This document shows, piece after piece, positions 31,258 through 42,067 of a DNA stretch of 64,000 nucleotides. Source of the stretch: Caulobacter sp. 17J80-11 (GTDB lineage: Bacteria > Pseudomonadota > Alphaproteobacteria > Caulobacterales > Caulobacteraceae); the NCBI RefSeq assembly GCF_014349105.1, contig NZ_JACSJI010000015.1, forward strand, positions 33,997 through 97,996. Reading direction: 5' to 3'. Each line of letters begins with the position of its first letter. The first letter of the stretch is position 1. A program made the position numbers and the translations under genes. The notes under the pieces are model-generated. The model saw only the letters and a list, made by a program, of their open reading frames with translations. It was not told the DNA's origin and ran no database searches.

Positions 31258-31497
31258 GTGTCCGACATTCTCGAACGCGTCCGCAAGATCGTCATCGACC
31301 ACCTGGATGCCGACCCGGACAAGGTCACCGAAAAGGCCAGCTTCATCGACGACCTGGGCGCTGACAGCCTGGACAACGTCGAGCTGGTGATGGCCTTCGA
31401 GGAAGAGTTCGACATCGAAATCCCCGACGACGCCGCCGAGCACATCCAGACGGTGGGCGACGCTGTGAAGTTCATCGGCGAAAAGCTCGGCGCCTGA
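31258..31497 (+). CDS. acpP: Acyl carrier protein
   Basis: A 79-residue acidic protein with the phosphopantetheine attachment Ser37 in [15 protein letters not shown] start with AAGGGG upstream. It carries acyl chains between FabD, FabG and FabF, whose genes flank it. It has its own 160-bp leader and a terminator, fitting the high separate expression usual for acpP. Confidence 0.98.
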   Translation: MSDILERVRKIVIDHLDADPDKVTEKASFIDDLGADSLDNVELVMAFEEEFDIEIPDDAAEHIQTVGDAVKFIGEKLGA

Positions 31498-31512
31498 GCT
31501 TGACGGATCGAG

Positions 31513-31549
31513 GGCGGCGCGGCTCCGATAGGGGCTGCGCCGCCTTTTT
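31513..31549 (+). terminator. Rho-independent terminator after acpP
   Basis: Stem GGGCGGCGCGGCTCC with GGGGCTGCGCCGCC around a GATA loop, followed by TTTTT. It lies between acpP and fabF and would lower fabF relative to acpP. Confidence 0.88.
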
Positions 31550-31581
31550 CCGTTTGGGTGAAAAGTCGGGGGAGTAAACGA

Positions 31582-32861
<1,280 letters not shown>

Positions 32862-32865
<4 letters not shown>

Positions 32866-33917
32866 TCCGGCGCTCGAACCTCCTCGTCTCGATCCTCAGC
32901 GGCGCGGCCACGATCTTCGTCGGCCTCGTCCTGGCTTCGGTCGCAGTGTGGTTCTTCTACTGGGGCCCGGGTCCCAAGGCGCCTCACGGGACCGAGACCG
33001 TCGTGGTCATGCGCGACGGCGCCGGCGTGTCCGAGATCGCCGCCAAGCTCGAACGCGAGGGCGTGATCCGCTCGGCCGAGCTGTTCAAGGCCGCCGCTCA
33101 GATCACCAAGGCCGACCGCCGGCTGAAGGCGGGCGAATACGTCTTCCCCTCGCGCGCGCCGCTGACCGAAGTGCTGCGCATGATGCGCGACGGCGAGGTC
33201 CGCCGCTGGTTCCTGACCGTGCCCGAGGGCCGCAGCGTCGCTCAGGCCATGGACCTGCTGAACGCCTCGCCGGTGCTGGTCGGGACGGTCGAGGTTCCGG
33301 CCGAGGGCTCGATCCTGCCCGAGACCTACGAACTGACCCGCGGCGAGAGCCGGGCGGCGGTGCTGAAGCGCATGCAGGTCGCCCGCGACGTGGCTCTGGC
33401 CGAGCTGTGGGCCAAGCGTCAGGCGGGGCTGCCGCTTAAGTCGCCGGAAGAGGCGGTGATCCTGGCCTCCATCGTCGAGAAGGAGACCGGCCTGGCGAGC
33501 GAGCGCCCGAAGGTTGCGGCGGTGTTCGTCAACCGGCTGAACAAGGGCATGCGCCTGGAGTCCGACCCGACCCTGATCTATCCGGTCACCAAGGGCCGGC
33601 CGCTGGGCCGCGGGATCCGGCTGTCGGAAAAAGAACGCGACACGCCCTACAACACCTACCTGATCGCCGGCCTGCCGCCGACGCCGATCACCAACCCGGG
33701 CCGCGAGGCCCTGGCCGCCGTACTGAACCCGCCGAAGACCGACGACCTGTTCTTCGTCGCCGACGGCACCGGCGGGCACGTGTTCGCGTCGAGCTACGAC
33801 CAGCATCTGAAGAACGTCGCCCAGTGGCGGCGGATCGAAGCGGACCGCGCCAAGGCGGCGGCCGCCAGGCCGCAGACCGCCGTCGCCGGCGCGCCGGCGG
33901 CTGACAAGCCGCTCTGA
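32862..33917 (+). CDS. mltG: Endolytic murein transglycosylase MltG
   Basis: A 351-residue inner-membrane enzyme that cuts nascent glycan strands and so sets their length. One N-terminal membrane helix (about 9-33), a LysM-like segment, then the YceG domain with the IVEKETG motif at about residues 204-210, which holds the catalytic Glu, and the C-terminal YNTYLIAGLPPTPITNPG. GTG start overlapping fabF. An Ala-rich tail follows. Placement of mltG after fabF is common in alphaproteobacteria. Confidence 0.95.
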
Positions 33918-33924
33918 GGACCTG

Positions 33925-34809
33925 ATGAGCCTATCCGGAATGACCGGTTTCGCCCGCGTCGAGGGCGCGAGCGGAGCGTGGACCTGGGCCGTCGAGGCCC
34001 GCTCGGTCAACGGCCGCAACCTGGAGACCCGATTCCGCGGCCCGCCCGGCTTCGAGGGGCTGGACCGGGTGGCGCGCGAGGCCTCGCAGGCGCGCTTCCA
34101 GCGCGGCCAGGTGACCGTCGGCGTCCAGGCCAAGCGGACCGAAGCGACCGTGGCCGTTCGGGTGAACCAGGACGTGCTGGCCCGCTACGTCGAGCTGGCT
34201 TCCGAGCAGGTCGCCAGGGGCGTCGCCCTGGCCCCCACCGCCGACGGCCTGCTGGCGCTGCGCGGCGTGCTGGAGGCGGCCGAGGAGGACGAGGACGTCG
34301 AAGCCCGTGCCGCGGTCGAGGCGGCCATGGCCGAGACCCTGCTGGCCGCAATGGACGGCCTGAAGGCCGCCCGCCTGCAGGAGGGCGCGGCCCTGCACCC
34401 GGTGCTGACCGGGCAGATCGACCGCATAGCCGAACTGGTCGACCTGGCCGAAGGCGAGGCTGCCGCCCAGACCGCCGCCATCCGCGAGCGTTTCCAGCGC
34501 CGCATGGCCGAGCTGGTGGGCGACAGCGCCCAACTGGAGGAACGCATCGTCCAGGAGGCCGCCGTCCTGGCCGTCAAGGCGGACGTGCGCGAGGAGCTGG
34601 ACCGGCTGAAGAGCCACGTCGCCTCGGCCCGTGACCTGATCGCCGCCCCGGCTGCGGCGGGACGCCGCCTCGACTTCCTGGCGCAGGAATTTATGCGCGA
34701 GGCCAACACCCTGTGCTCGAAGTCGGCGACGACGGCCTTGACCGCCGTCGGCCTGGAGCTGAAAGCCGTGATCGAACAGCTGCGCGAGCAGATCCAGAAT
34801 GTCGAGTGA
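33925..34809 (+). CDS. YicC-family endoribonuclease
   Basis: A 294-residue protein with the YicC N-terminal signature MSLSGMTGFARVEG and WAVEARSVNGRNLETRFR, and the C-terminal DUF1732 part ending RLDFLAQEFMREANTLCSKS. Family members act as endoribonucleases, and in E. coli YicC affects the RyhB small RNA. It starts 7 bp after mltG and overlaps gmk by 11 bp, the usual neighbour pair. Confidence 0.92.
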   Translation: MSLSGMTGFARVEGASGAWTWAVEARSVNGRNLETRFRGPPGFEGLDRVAREASQARFQRGQVTVGVQAKRTEATVAVRVNQDVLARYVELASEQVARGVALAPTADGLLALRGVLEAAEEDEDVEARAAVEAAMAETLLAAMDGLKAARLQEGAALHPVLTGQIDRIAELVDLAEGEAAAQTAAIRERFQRRMAELVGDSAQLEERIVQEAAVLAVKADVREELDRLKSHVASARDLIAAPAAAGRRLDFLAQEFMREANTLCSKSATTALTAVGLELKAVIEQLREQIQNVE

Positions 34810-35440
34810 GCGTACCCCCCGCCGTGGCCTGATGCTGATCGTCTCCAGCCCTTCGGGGGCGGGCAAGACGTCGCTGTGCCGGCGCCTGATGTCGGACCAT
34901 TCGGACCTGGTCCTGTCCACCTCGGTGACCACCCGCCAGGCGCGCCCGGGCGAGGAGAACGGGCGCGAATACCACTTCATCACCCGCGACCAGTTCGACC
35001 TGCTGATCCAGGACGACGACCTGCTGGAATGGGCCGAGGTCCACGGCAACTGCTACGGCTCGCCGCGCCAGCCGGTGGAGCGGGCGCTGGCCGCGGGCCA
35101 GGACGTGCTGTTCGACATCGACTGGCAGGGCGCGCGCGACATCGCCGCCAAGGCCCCGGACGAGGCGGTGCGGGTGTTCATCCTGCCGCCGTCCATCGCC
35201 GAGCTGCGCCGCCGCCTGGTGGCCCGCGCCCAGGACAAGCCCGAGGTGATCGAGCGCCGTGTCCAGAACGCCAAGGGCGAGATCGAGCGCTGGCGCGAGT
35301 ACGACTACGTGGTCGTCAACGACGACTTCGACCGCTCCTACGCCGAGCTGGCCCACATCTACCACGCCGAGCGCAGCCACCGCGGCCGCAACGAGTGGCT
35401 GGCCCCCTACATCCAGCACCTGCTGGACGAGGACGTCTGA
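34799..35440 (+). CDS. gmk: Guanylate kinase
   Basis: A 213-residue enzyme phosphorylating GMP to GDP. The P-loop PSGAGKTS is at residues 18-25. GMP-binding residues lie in TTRQARPGEENGREYHF and in DIDWQGA. Translationally coupled to the yicC-family gene (11 bp overlap). Last gene of the fab-mltG-gmk run; the convergent hydrolase ends 10 bp away. Confidence 0.97.
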   Translation: MSSERTPRRGLMLIVSSPSGAGKTSLCRRLMSDHSDLVLSTSVTTRQARPGEENGREYHFITRDQFDLLIQDDDLLEWAEVHGNCYGSPRQPVERALAAGQDVLFDIDWQGARDIAAKAPDEAVRVFILPPSIAELRRRLVARAQDKPEVIERRVQNAKGEIERWREYDYVVVNDDFDRSYAELAHIYHAERSHRGRNEWLAPYIQHLLDEDV

Positions 35441-35449
35441 GGCGGCGGT

Positions 35450-36382
35450 TCAGGCCGGCGCGTTCAGGAAGGCCGTGATCGTCTTGACCGTCGCGGCCGG
35501 GTTCTCCTCCATCAGCCAGTGGCCCGAGTTGGGCACGACGACCGCCTGAACGTTGGTCGCGACGTTGCGCATCTGGGCGGCCATCTGCGGGCCGAACGAC
35601 TTCTCGCCGCCGATCGCCAGCACCGGGACGGTCAGCTTGGTCTGCATGAACGCCTGGTTGTCCTTGGCGTCCTGTTCGAAGGCGGCGAACTGCTCGAACC
35701 CGGCGTGAATGGCGCCCGGCTGAGCGTACTGTGCGGCGTAGTGGGCGCGGGTCGCCTCGTCGATCTTGCTCGGATCGGCGGAGAACTCGTCCCAGAACCG
35801 GTCGAGCCAGATGCGTTCGCGCCCGGCCACCAGCCGCTCCATGTCTGGGCCGCGGACGTTGAAGTGCCAGAGCAGCTTGTTCTTGCAGATGATCTCGTCC
35901 CACGGCGGCACCCCGGGCAGGGGCGCGTCCATCACCACCAGCTTGTCGACCTTGTCGGGATAGGTTGCGACGTAGGCGTAGGCGACCATGTTGCCGATGT
36001 CGTGCGCGACCACCGAGCTCCGGTCGGCGCCGACCCCGGTCACGGCGGCGCGGATGTCCTGGGCCTGGGTCTTCTTGTCGTAGCCGCCCGCCGGGCGGGC
36101 CGAGCGGCCGAGGCCGCGCAGGTCGGGCACGATCACCGTATGGTTCTTGGCCAGGTCGGCGGCCAACGGGCCCCACATGTCGCCGGTGTCGGCATAGCCG
36201 TGGATGAGCACGACGGCCGGCCCGGAGCCGCCGTAGCCCACATGGATCTGCGTGCCGTCGGCGCTGGTGACCGTCTTGGTCTTGAACGAGGGCGGCAGGC
36301 CCGGCGTGGCCGCGCCGGCGGGGACTGCGGCCGCGAGGACGGCGATCGCGCCCGTCGTCGCCAGGAAGGTGCGTCTGTGCAT
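35450..36382 (-). CDS. Exported alpha/beta hydrolase, epoxide hydrolase/dehalogenase-like
   Basis: A 310-residue protein whose N-terminus MHRRTFLATTGAIAVLAAAV has a Tat-like RRxFL motif followed by a signal hydrophobic core and AGA|A site. The oxyanion HGYADTGDMW and the nucleophile elbow VVAHDIGNMVAY place Asp (about residue 128) where lipases have Ser, as in epoxide hydrolases and haloalkane or fluoroacetate dehalogenases. The catalytic His is in PNSGHWLMEE. The natural substrate is unknown. Confidence 0.87.
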   Translation of the reverse strand: MHRRTFLATTGAIAVLAAAVPAGAATPGLPPSFKTKTVTSADGTQIHVGYGGSGPAVVLIHGYADTGDMWGPLAADLAKNHTVIVPDLRGLGRSARPAGGYDKKTQAQDIRAAVTGVGADRSSVVAHDIGNMVAYAYVATYPDKVDKLVVMDAPLPGVPPWDEIICKNKLLWHFNVRGPDMERLVAGRERIWLDRFWDEFSADPSKIDEATRAHYAAQYAQPGAIHAGFEQFAAFEQDAKDNQAFMQTKLTVPVLAIGGEKSFGPQMAAQMRNVATNVQAVVVPNSGHWLMEENPAATVKTITAFLNAPA

Positions 36383-36439
36383 GTCCGCCTCCTCAGTTTG
36401 CCCGACAACTGAGCAGAGGCGGCGTAGGTCCGGCCGGGC

Positions 36440-37270
36440 TTAGAGCGCCCGCGCCAGCCGCAGGAAGCCGGCCACGTCGATCTCCTCGGCGCGGGCTGTG
36501 GGCTCGATCCCCGCCTTCTCGCAAAGGGCGTCGCCGCCCAGGCCTTTCAGGCTGGAGCGCAGCATCTTGCGGCGCTGGCCGAAGGCGGCGGCGGTGACCC
36601 GCTCCAGCGCCTTCAGGTCGGCGTCGGAGGGGCGCACGGGCAGGGGCGTCAGGTGGACGACGGCGCTGGCCACCTTGGGTGGCGGCGTGAAGGCGCGGGC
36701 CGGCAGGTCCATGACCACGCGCGCCTCGCAAATCGCCTGGGAGATCACCGCCAGGCGGCCGTAGGCGTCGTCGCTGGCGTGGGCGGCGACCCGGTCGGCC
36801 ACCTCCTTCTGGAACATCAGGGTGAGCGCGCGCGGCCGCCACGGGCCGGTCAGCCACTTCAGCAGCAGCGGCGTGCCGACGTTGTAGGGCAGGTTGGACA
36901 CCAGGTGCCCGGCCGCCCCGCCGGCGTGCTCGGACAGCAGGGCCGTCTCGTCGACTTCCAGGGCGTCGGCCTCGACCACGACCAGCTTGCCGTTCGTGGC
37001 TTCGGTCAGTTCGGCCAGCAGCGGCAGGAAGCGCGGGTCCTTCTCCACCGCGATCACCTTTGAGGCGTCGCTCTCCAGCAGGGCGCGGGTCAGGCCGCCG
37101 GGGCCGGGGCCGACCTCGATCACCGCGCGGCCCTCGAACGGGCCGGCCAGGCGGGCGATCTTGCGAGTGACGTTGAGGTCCAGGAGGAAGTGCTGGCCAA
37201 AGCTCTTCTTGGCGAGCAGGCCGTGCTGGGCCAGGCTCTCCCGCAGGGGCGGCAAACTGTCGAGGGTCAT
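36440..37270 (-). CDS. rsmA: 16S rRNA (A1518/A1519) dimethyltransferase
   Basis: A 276-residue KsgA/RsmA methyltransferase. KKSFGQHFLLD at the N-terminus, the SAM site EVGPGPGGLT and the catalytic SNLPYNVGTP are present. It dimethylates two adjacent adenosines near the 3' end of 16S rRNA. It overlaps pdxA by 4 bp, the widely conserved pdxA-ksgA order. Final gene of the lpt-surA-pdxA-rsmA run. Confidence 0.96.
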   Translation of the reverse strand: MTLDSLPPLRESLAQHGLLAKKSFGQHFLLDLNVTRKIARLAGPFEGRAVIEVGPGPGGLTRALLESDASKVIAVEKDPRFLPLLAELTEATNGKLVVVEADALEVDETALLSEHAGGAAGHLVSNLPYNVGTPLLLKWLTGPWRPRALTLMFQKEVADRVAAHASDDAYGRLAVISQAICEARVVMDLPARAFTPPPKVASAVVHLTPLPVRPSDADLKALERVTAAAFGQRRKMLRSSLKGLGGDALCEKAGIEPTARAEEIDVAGFLRLARAL

Positions 37271-38262
37271 ACGCTTCGGTGGCTGGCGATCTGGCCGGCC
37301 AGGCGGACGGCGGCGATCATGCTGTCGGGCCGGGCGATCCCGCGCCCGGCGATGTCGAATCCGGTGCCGTGATCGGGCGAGGTGCGCACGATCGGCAGGC
37401 CCAGGGTGACGTTCACGCCGCTCCAGAAGTCGAGGGTCTTCAGCGGGATGAGCGCCTGGTCGTGGTAGAGGCAGACGGCGGCGTCGTAGGCGCGCCGGGC
37501 CTCGTCGTGGAACAGGGTGTCGGCTGGCTTCGGGTCGGTGATGTCGATCCCTTCGGCCCGGAGGGCGGCCACCGCAGGGGCCAGCACCTCGACCTCCTCG
37601 CGTCCGATCGTGCCGGACTCGCCCGCGTGCGGATTGAGCCCGGCCAGGGCGAGGCGGGGGCGCTCGACCCCGAAATCCCGGCGCAGGGCCTCGGCGGTCA
37701 CGCGCGCGGTGTGGATCACCCGCTCGGTCGTCACCGCGTCAGGAACGTCGCGCAGGGGCGTATGGATAGTCACCAACGCCACCCGCAGGTCGCGCGCCGT
37801 CAGCATCATCACCGGCCCCCGCGCGCCCTCCATGGACGCGTGCGCGGTCAGGTCGGCGAGAAACTCGGTGTGCCCGGGAAACTTGAAGCCGCCGGCGTAG
37901 AGCGAGGCCTTGGAGATCGGCGCCGTGACCACGCCCGAAGCCTCGCCGGCCAGCGCCAGGGCTACGGCGGTCTCGATCCAGCTGGTGATGGCGCGCGCCT
38001 TGGTCTCGGCCGCGGTGGCGCAGACGCGCGTCGACGGCGGATCCAGGACGGGCAGGGCCTTCGGAAAGACAACGGCGCCTTCGGCCAGGCTGGCGACGCG
38101 CTCGACGATCGCGCCGGGCATGGCCGCGGCCAGGGTGTCGCGATCACCGATGGCCACGAAGGCCGGACCGACGCCTTTCAGCGCCGACCAGGTCTTCGCC
38201 ACGATCTCGGGACCGACGCCCGCCGGGTCGCCCAGGGTGACGGCGAGCGGCGCGGCCGTCAC
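37267..38262 (-). CDS. pdxA: 4-hydroxythreonine-4-phosphate dehydrogenase
   Basis: A 331-residue enzyme of the DXP-dependent pyridoxal phosphate pathway. GDPAGVGPEI, the metal ligands in FPGHTEFLAD and LNPHAGESG, and LYHDQALIPLK are present. GTG start overlapping the surA stop (GTGA). PLP made here serves alanine racemase among others. Confidence 0.96.
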   Translation of the reverse strand: MTAAPLAVTLGDPAGVGPEIVAKTWSALKGVGPAFVAIGDRDTLAAAMPGAIVERVASLAEGAVVFPKALPVLDPPSTRVCATAAETKARAITSWIETAVALALAGEASGVVTAPISKASLYAGGFKFPGHTEFLADLTAHASMEGARGPVMMLTARDLRVALVTIHTPLRDVPDAVTTERVIHTARVTAEALRRDFGVERPRLALAGLNPHAGESGTIGREEVEVLAPAVAALRAEGIDITDPKPADTLFHDEARRAYDAAVCLYHDQALIPLKTLDFWSGVNVTLGLPIVRTSPDHGTGFDIAGRGIARPDSMIAAVRLAGQIASHRSV

Positions 38263-39557
38263 CGCGTCTCGATGGTGGCCGAGTTGCGCAGGTCGCGCAG
38301 ATAGCGCCGGGCCAGCATGGAGATCTGCTGGTTGTAGAGGCGGTTCTCGACCTGGTCCTTGGAGGGGAGGCCGGCGACGTCCTGGCGCTTGCCGCACATG
38401 GCCAGCAGGTGCAGGCCCACGTCGGTGCGGACCGGCTCGCTGACCTGGCCGACCTGCATGCCCGAGGCGATGTCGCGGAAGGCCGGAGCCAGGTCCTGGA
38501 CCGGGGTTTCGCCCAGCGGCGCGGCGACCACGCCGTCGACCTTGCCTGCGCGCTCCTCGATGTTGGAGCAGGTCAGGCCGTTGCGCAGGGCGCTCAGCTT
38601 GGTTTGGGCGGCGGCGACGTCGGCGTCGGAGGCCCCGGCCGGCAGGCGCACGGCCGCCTGCTTCAGGTCGACCACGGTCTGGCCGCCGCCGCTGCGCTTC
38701 TCGCGCAGGTACATGATGTAGACGCCGGTCTCGGTCTGGATCGGGCGCGACAGCTGGCCCGGCTGCATCTGCTCGAGCGCGGCCTGCACCTCGGGGACGA
38801 TTTCGCCCGAGATCAGCCAGCCGCCGTCGCCGCCGTTGGCGGCCGACGAGGCGTTGGAGAACTGACGCGCGACGGCCTGGAACGGCGCGCCCTGCAGCAG
38901 CTGCTGCACGAGCTGGTTGGCTCCGTTCAGCGCCCCGTCCATGCCGCCGGCGGTGGAGGAGGCGTCGAGGAAGATCTCGCCGACCAGGTACTGCGGCTTG
39001 GCCGCGGCCGCGGCGATGCGCTGCAGGGTGGCGTCGACCTGGCTGTCGTCCACGCGCGCGCGCTGGCCGTAGCGGCCGCCCACCAGGTGGCGCCAGCCGA
39101 TCTGGGCGCGGATCTGTTCGCGCAGGGTGTCGGGCGCGACGCCGATCGAGCGCAGGCCGGCCACCAGCTGGGCGCCGGACATCTCGTTGTCCTTGGCCAT
39201 AGCGTCGATTTCTTCATCGACTTCACGGTCTTCGATCTTCACGTCGAAGCGCTTGAGCTCCTGCATCTGCAGGCGCTCGTCGACCAGCGACCGCAGCGCT
39301 TTCTGTTGCAGCGCCGGCAGGTTCTCCTGGGTGGCCTTCACGCCGGACGTAGCGATCAGCAGCATCATCCGCTGACGCAGGTCGTAGGTGGAGATGATCT
39401 CGTCGTTGACCACCGCCGCCACGCCTTCGGCCATGCCGTTGCGCTGGACAGGCTGGGCCTGGACCGCCGGTTGATCGGCGGGTTGCTGCTGGGCGGCGGC
39501 CGGGTAGGCCAAAAGCGCGGCGAGCCCCAGTCCCGTCGCGTAACGCGTCCAACGCAT
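38259..39557 (-). CDS. surA: Periplasmic peptidyl-prolyl isomerase and chaperone SurA
   Basis: A 432-residue protein with signal peptide (RYATGLGLAALLAYPAAA|Q), an N-terminal SurA chaperone domain (MAEGVAAVVNDEIISTYDL) and parvulin-type modules near NGGDGGWLISGEIVPE and RTDVGLHLLAMCGKR. SurA delivers unfolded outer-membrane proteins, LptD in particular, to the BAM complex; lptD lies directly upstream. The ATG giving MRWTRYATGL is chosen for the signal peptide. Two Cys (LTCSN and AMCGK) are unusual in the C-terminal half. Confidence 0.94.
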   Translation of the reverse strand: MRWTRYATGLGLAALLAYPAAAQQQPADQPAVQAQPVQRNGMAEGVAAVVNDEIISTYDLRQRMMLLIATSGVKATQENLPALQQKALRSLVDERLQMQELKRFDVKIEDREVDEEIDAMAKDNEMSGAQLVAGLRSIGVAPDTLREQIRAQIGWRHLVGGRYGQRARVDDSQVDATLQRIAAAAAKPQYLVGEIFLDASSTAGGMDGALNGANQLVQQLLQGAPFQAVARQFSNASSAANGGDGGWLISGEIVPEVQAALEQMQPGQLSRPIQTETGVYIMYLREKRSGGGQTVVDLKQAAVRLPAGASDADVAAAQTKLSALRNGLTCSNIEERAGKVDGVVAAPLGETPVQDLAPAFRDIASGMQVGQVSEPVRTDVGLHLLAMCGKRQDVAGLPSKDQVENRLYNQQISMLARRYLRDLRNSATIETR

Positions 39558-39597
39558 GGCAGATCTCGTTCCTTTCGCGGCCGCGCGCGGCGTCCCG

Positions 39598-42024
39598 TCA
39601 CCGGCCGTCATAGCTTCTGTATCCTGCGTCGCCCAATGTGGCGAGGTTTAGACGGAAAAACACTGCGTCTCTTGGTAGCCCCGAGATGGTTTCATTGCGC
39701 TCGTAAACCACCTCAGCGCGCAGGCAGTCGTCCTTGTAGACGATGCCGGCTTGCGACTGCCGGATCGACTCCGCCTTCAGGTCGTAGTTGACGTCGAAGA
39801 TCGCGCCCCAGCGCTCGGTGACGAACAGTTCGCCGCCGGCGACCAGGTCCTCGGTACGCTGAACGGCCGGCAGCGGCGCGCCCAGGTCCGGATCGTTGAG
39901 GATGTAGCGGGCGTAGCCGCGGGTGCGCTTCAGGCTCCAGTTGATCGCCGCTTCGGCGCGGCGGAACTGGCCGGAGTCGGTGATCCGCATCCGCGTCCAG
40001 GCGCGGATGCCGTCGATCGGGACGGTCTCGCCGGCCACCACCCAGTCGGAGCCGGTTTCGCGCAGCCCGGTGTTGACCGGGAAGGCCGGTTCCTCCTCGG
40101 CCCGGAAGCTGCGCCCGACGAAGGCCCGCGCGTATTTGCCGCCGCTCCAGTCCACCGTGGCGCGCGCGCCGGCGTTCAGGCGCACGCCGCCCTCGTAGAG
40201 GTCGAAGCCCGGAAACTTGTTCGGGTCCAGCAAATTGGTCTCGTCGAACTCCAGCGAAGAGCTGTCCTCGATCGGGATGTGCGGATTGAGGTCGGTGTCC
40301 GGCGACACGGCCAGCTGGGCCATGGGCTCGATGACGATGGACATGGTCCCCGCGCGCTTGATCAGCGGGTAGCTGGCGTCCAGCCCGAGCGTCCCGGTGC
40401 CGCGCGTGACGGTGTCGTCGCCGATCTCGATGAAGGTCGGCGGGTTGGTGTTGAAGTCGGTCGTCTGGGTGACGTCCGACAGCTTGTAGAGGTCGCCGCG
40501 CACGTCGACGAACGGCGCCAGGCGCAGGCCGCCCGACGTGGTGAAGTTGCGCCGCCAGTCGCCCTCGGCCGTGACGCGCATGCTGTCGACGCCGGGCCGG
40601 TTCGGGTCGGCCTGGCGCGGACGGAAGCCGGATTGGCCGGGCACCAACTCGAGCCCGCCGGCGTCCTCGTCGCGGAACAGGGCCACGCCGCTGCCGGCGA
40701 AGCGCAGGCGCCCGCCCAGCACGTCCGGCTTCGGCTCCCAGCGGCCCTGGATCAGCGGCGCGACGGTCGGGAACAGGGCGTCGTTCTGGCCGATGATCAG
40801 GCTCTGGAAGCTGAGGGCGGCCACCTGGAAGTACGAACGCTGGTCCTGGCGCACGGCGTAGAGCTGCGAGGTCAGCATCCGGCTGTCGGCGTAGAACAGG
40901 CCCCGGTTCTCGTAGATGTCGCCGATGTCGTAGCGGTCGAAGATCGTCTTGTCGGACGCCCGCTCGCCGGCGAAGCCCCACTTCCACTCCGGGCTGATGT
41001 CGAACTTGCCCTGGGCCAGGATGTAGCTGCGCGACGACTCGTCCCCGAACTTGACGCTGTCTTCGCCCGGCACGCCGTTCCCGTTCAGGTCGACGCCGTT
41101 CGGCTCGTCGCCAAAGTTCTTCTCGTAGGTGTAGCCGCCCCGGACCTGCATCTGCCCCGAATAGAAGCGCTTGCGCCAGTCGAGGTTCAGGAACGGGTTC
41201 ACCTTCGCCGAGATCTGCGGGCTGATCACCAGGTCCTGGTAGGGCGAGATCACCCACAGGTACGGCAGCTCGACCGAGACGCCGCGCTGGTCGGAGATCC
41301 AGGCCTTGGGGACCAGCAGGCCGGACTTGCGCTCGGCGGTCGGGTCCGGGTGCCAGAACACCGGCGAGTAGAAGACCGGGACGCCCTTCAGCTTGATGAC
41401 GGCGTTCTTGTAGTAGACCACCTGGCGCTGGCGGTCCTGGATGACCTCGTCGGCCTGGATCGACCAGCTGGGCTGCTTGGGCTTGCCCGACGGGGTGCAG
41501 ATTTCGCAGGGCGTGAAGATGGCCCGGTGCAGCTCGTTGACGTCCTCGCTGCGGCGCACGGCGGCGGCGGCGGCCAGCTTGGAGTTGTCGGGCATGCGGG
41601 TGGCGAAGCCGGTGGCCACGCCGGCCTTCAGGTCCTCGTCCAGGTGCACTTCGTCGGCGTACTGGACCGAGCCGTCGGGATTGATGATCTGGGCCTGGCC
41701 GCGCGCCGTGATCAGGCCGGTCTCGGTGGCGTAGGTGATTTCCTGGGCGCGCAGGGTGCGGCCGCGATACCGCGCCGTAACGTTACCCTTGGCCACCAAA
41801 AGCTTGTTTTCGCGATCGTCGGTGACCGTGTCGCCTTCGATGTAGAGATCGTCGGGACCCAGGCCGTCCGGACCGGGCGCGGTCGGCGCGGGCGGGGCGG
41901 GGGGCGTGACGACCTGGGCGAACGCCGGCGACGACAGGGTGAGCACCAGCGCGGCGGCGCCCAGCATCAGGCGCGCCTTCACCGGCTCGGCGGTCGTCAG
42001 GCTCGGCGAACCGGCGTCCTGCAT
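39598..42024 (-). CDS. lptD: LPS-assembly protein LptD
   Basis: An 808-residue outer-membrane protein that inserts LPS into the outer leaflet. Signal peptide (MLGAAALVLTLSSPAFA), OstA/LptA-like jellyroll (about 60-220, YIEGDTVTDDRENKLLVAKG) and the long barrel domain (PVFYSPVFWHPDP onward). Two Cys near residues 175-178 in FTPCEICTP may form the disulfide seen in this family. AAGGA precedes the ATG. It sits between lptG and surA, so transport and folding factors are co-expressed. Confidence 0.95.
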   Translation of the reverse strand: MQDAGSPSLTTAEPVKARLMLGAAALVLTLSSPAFAQVVTPPAPPAPTAPGPDGLGPDDLYIEGDTVTDDRENKLLVAKGNVTARYRGRTLRAQEITYATETGLITARGQAQIINPDGSVQYADEVHLDEDLKAGVATGFATRMPDNSKLAAAAAVRRSEDVNELHRAIFTPCEICTPSGKPKQPSWSIQADEVIQDRQRQVVYYKNAVIKLKGVPVFYSPVFWHPDPTAERKSGLLVPKAWISDQRGVSVELPYLWVISPYQDLVISPQISAKVNPFLNLDWRKRFYSGQMQVRGGYTYEKNFGDEPNGVDLNGNGVPGEDSVKFGDESSRSYILAQGKFDISPEWKWGFAGERASDKTIFDRYDIGDIYENRGLFYADSRMLTSQLYAVRQDQRSYFQVAALSFQSLIIGQNDALFPTVAPLIQGRWEPKPDVLGGRLRFAGSGVALFRDEDAGGLELVPGQSGFRPRQADPNRPGVDSMRVTAEGDWRRNFTTSGGLRLAPFVDVRGDLYKLSDVTQTTDFNTNPPTFIEIGDDTVTRGTGTLGLDASYPLIKRAGTMSIVIEPMAQLAVSPDTDLNPHIPIEDSSSLEFDETNLLDPNKFPGFDLYEGGVRLNAGARATVDWSGGKYARAFVGRSFRAEEEPAFPVNTGLRETGSDWVVAGETVPIDGIRAWTRMRITDSGQFRRAEAAINWSLKRTRGYARYILNDPDLGAPLPAVQRTEDLVAGGELFVTERWGAIFDVNYDLKAESIRQSQAGIVYKDDCLRAEVVYERNETISGLPRDAVFFRLNLATLGDAGYRSYDGR

Positions 42025-42067
42025 TCCTTCCCCTCGTCCCCTGTAACGCTGATCCGTCTTAGCCGGT

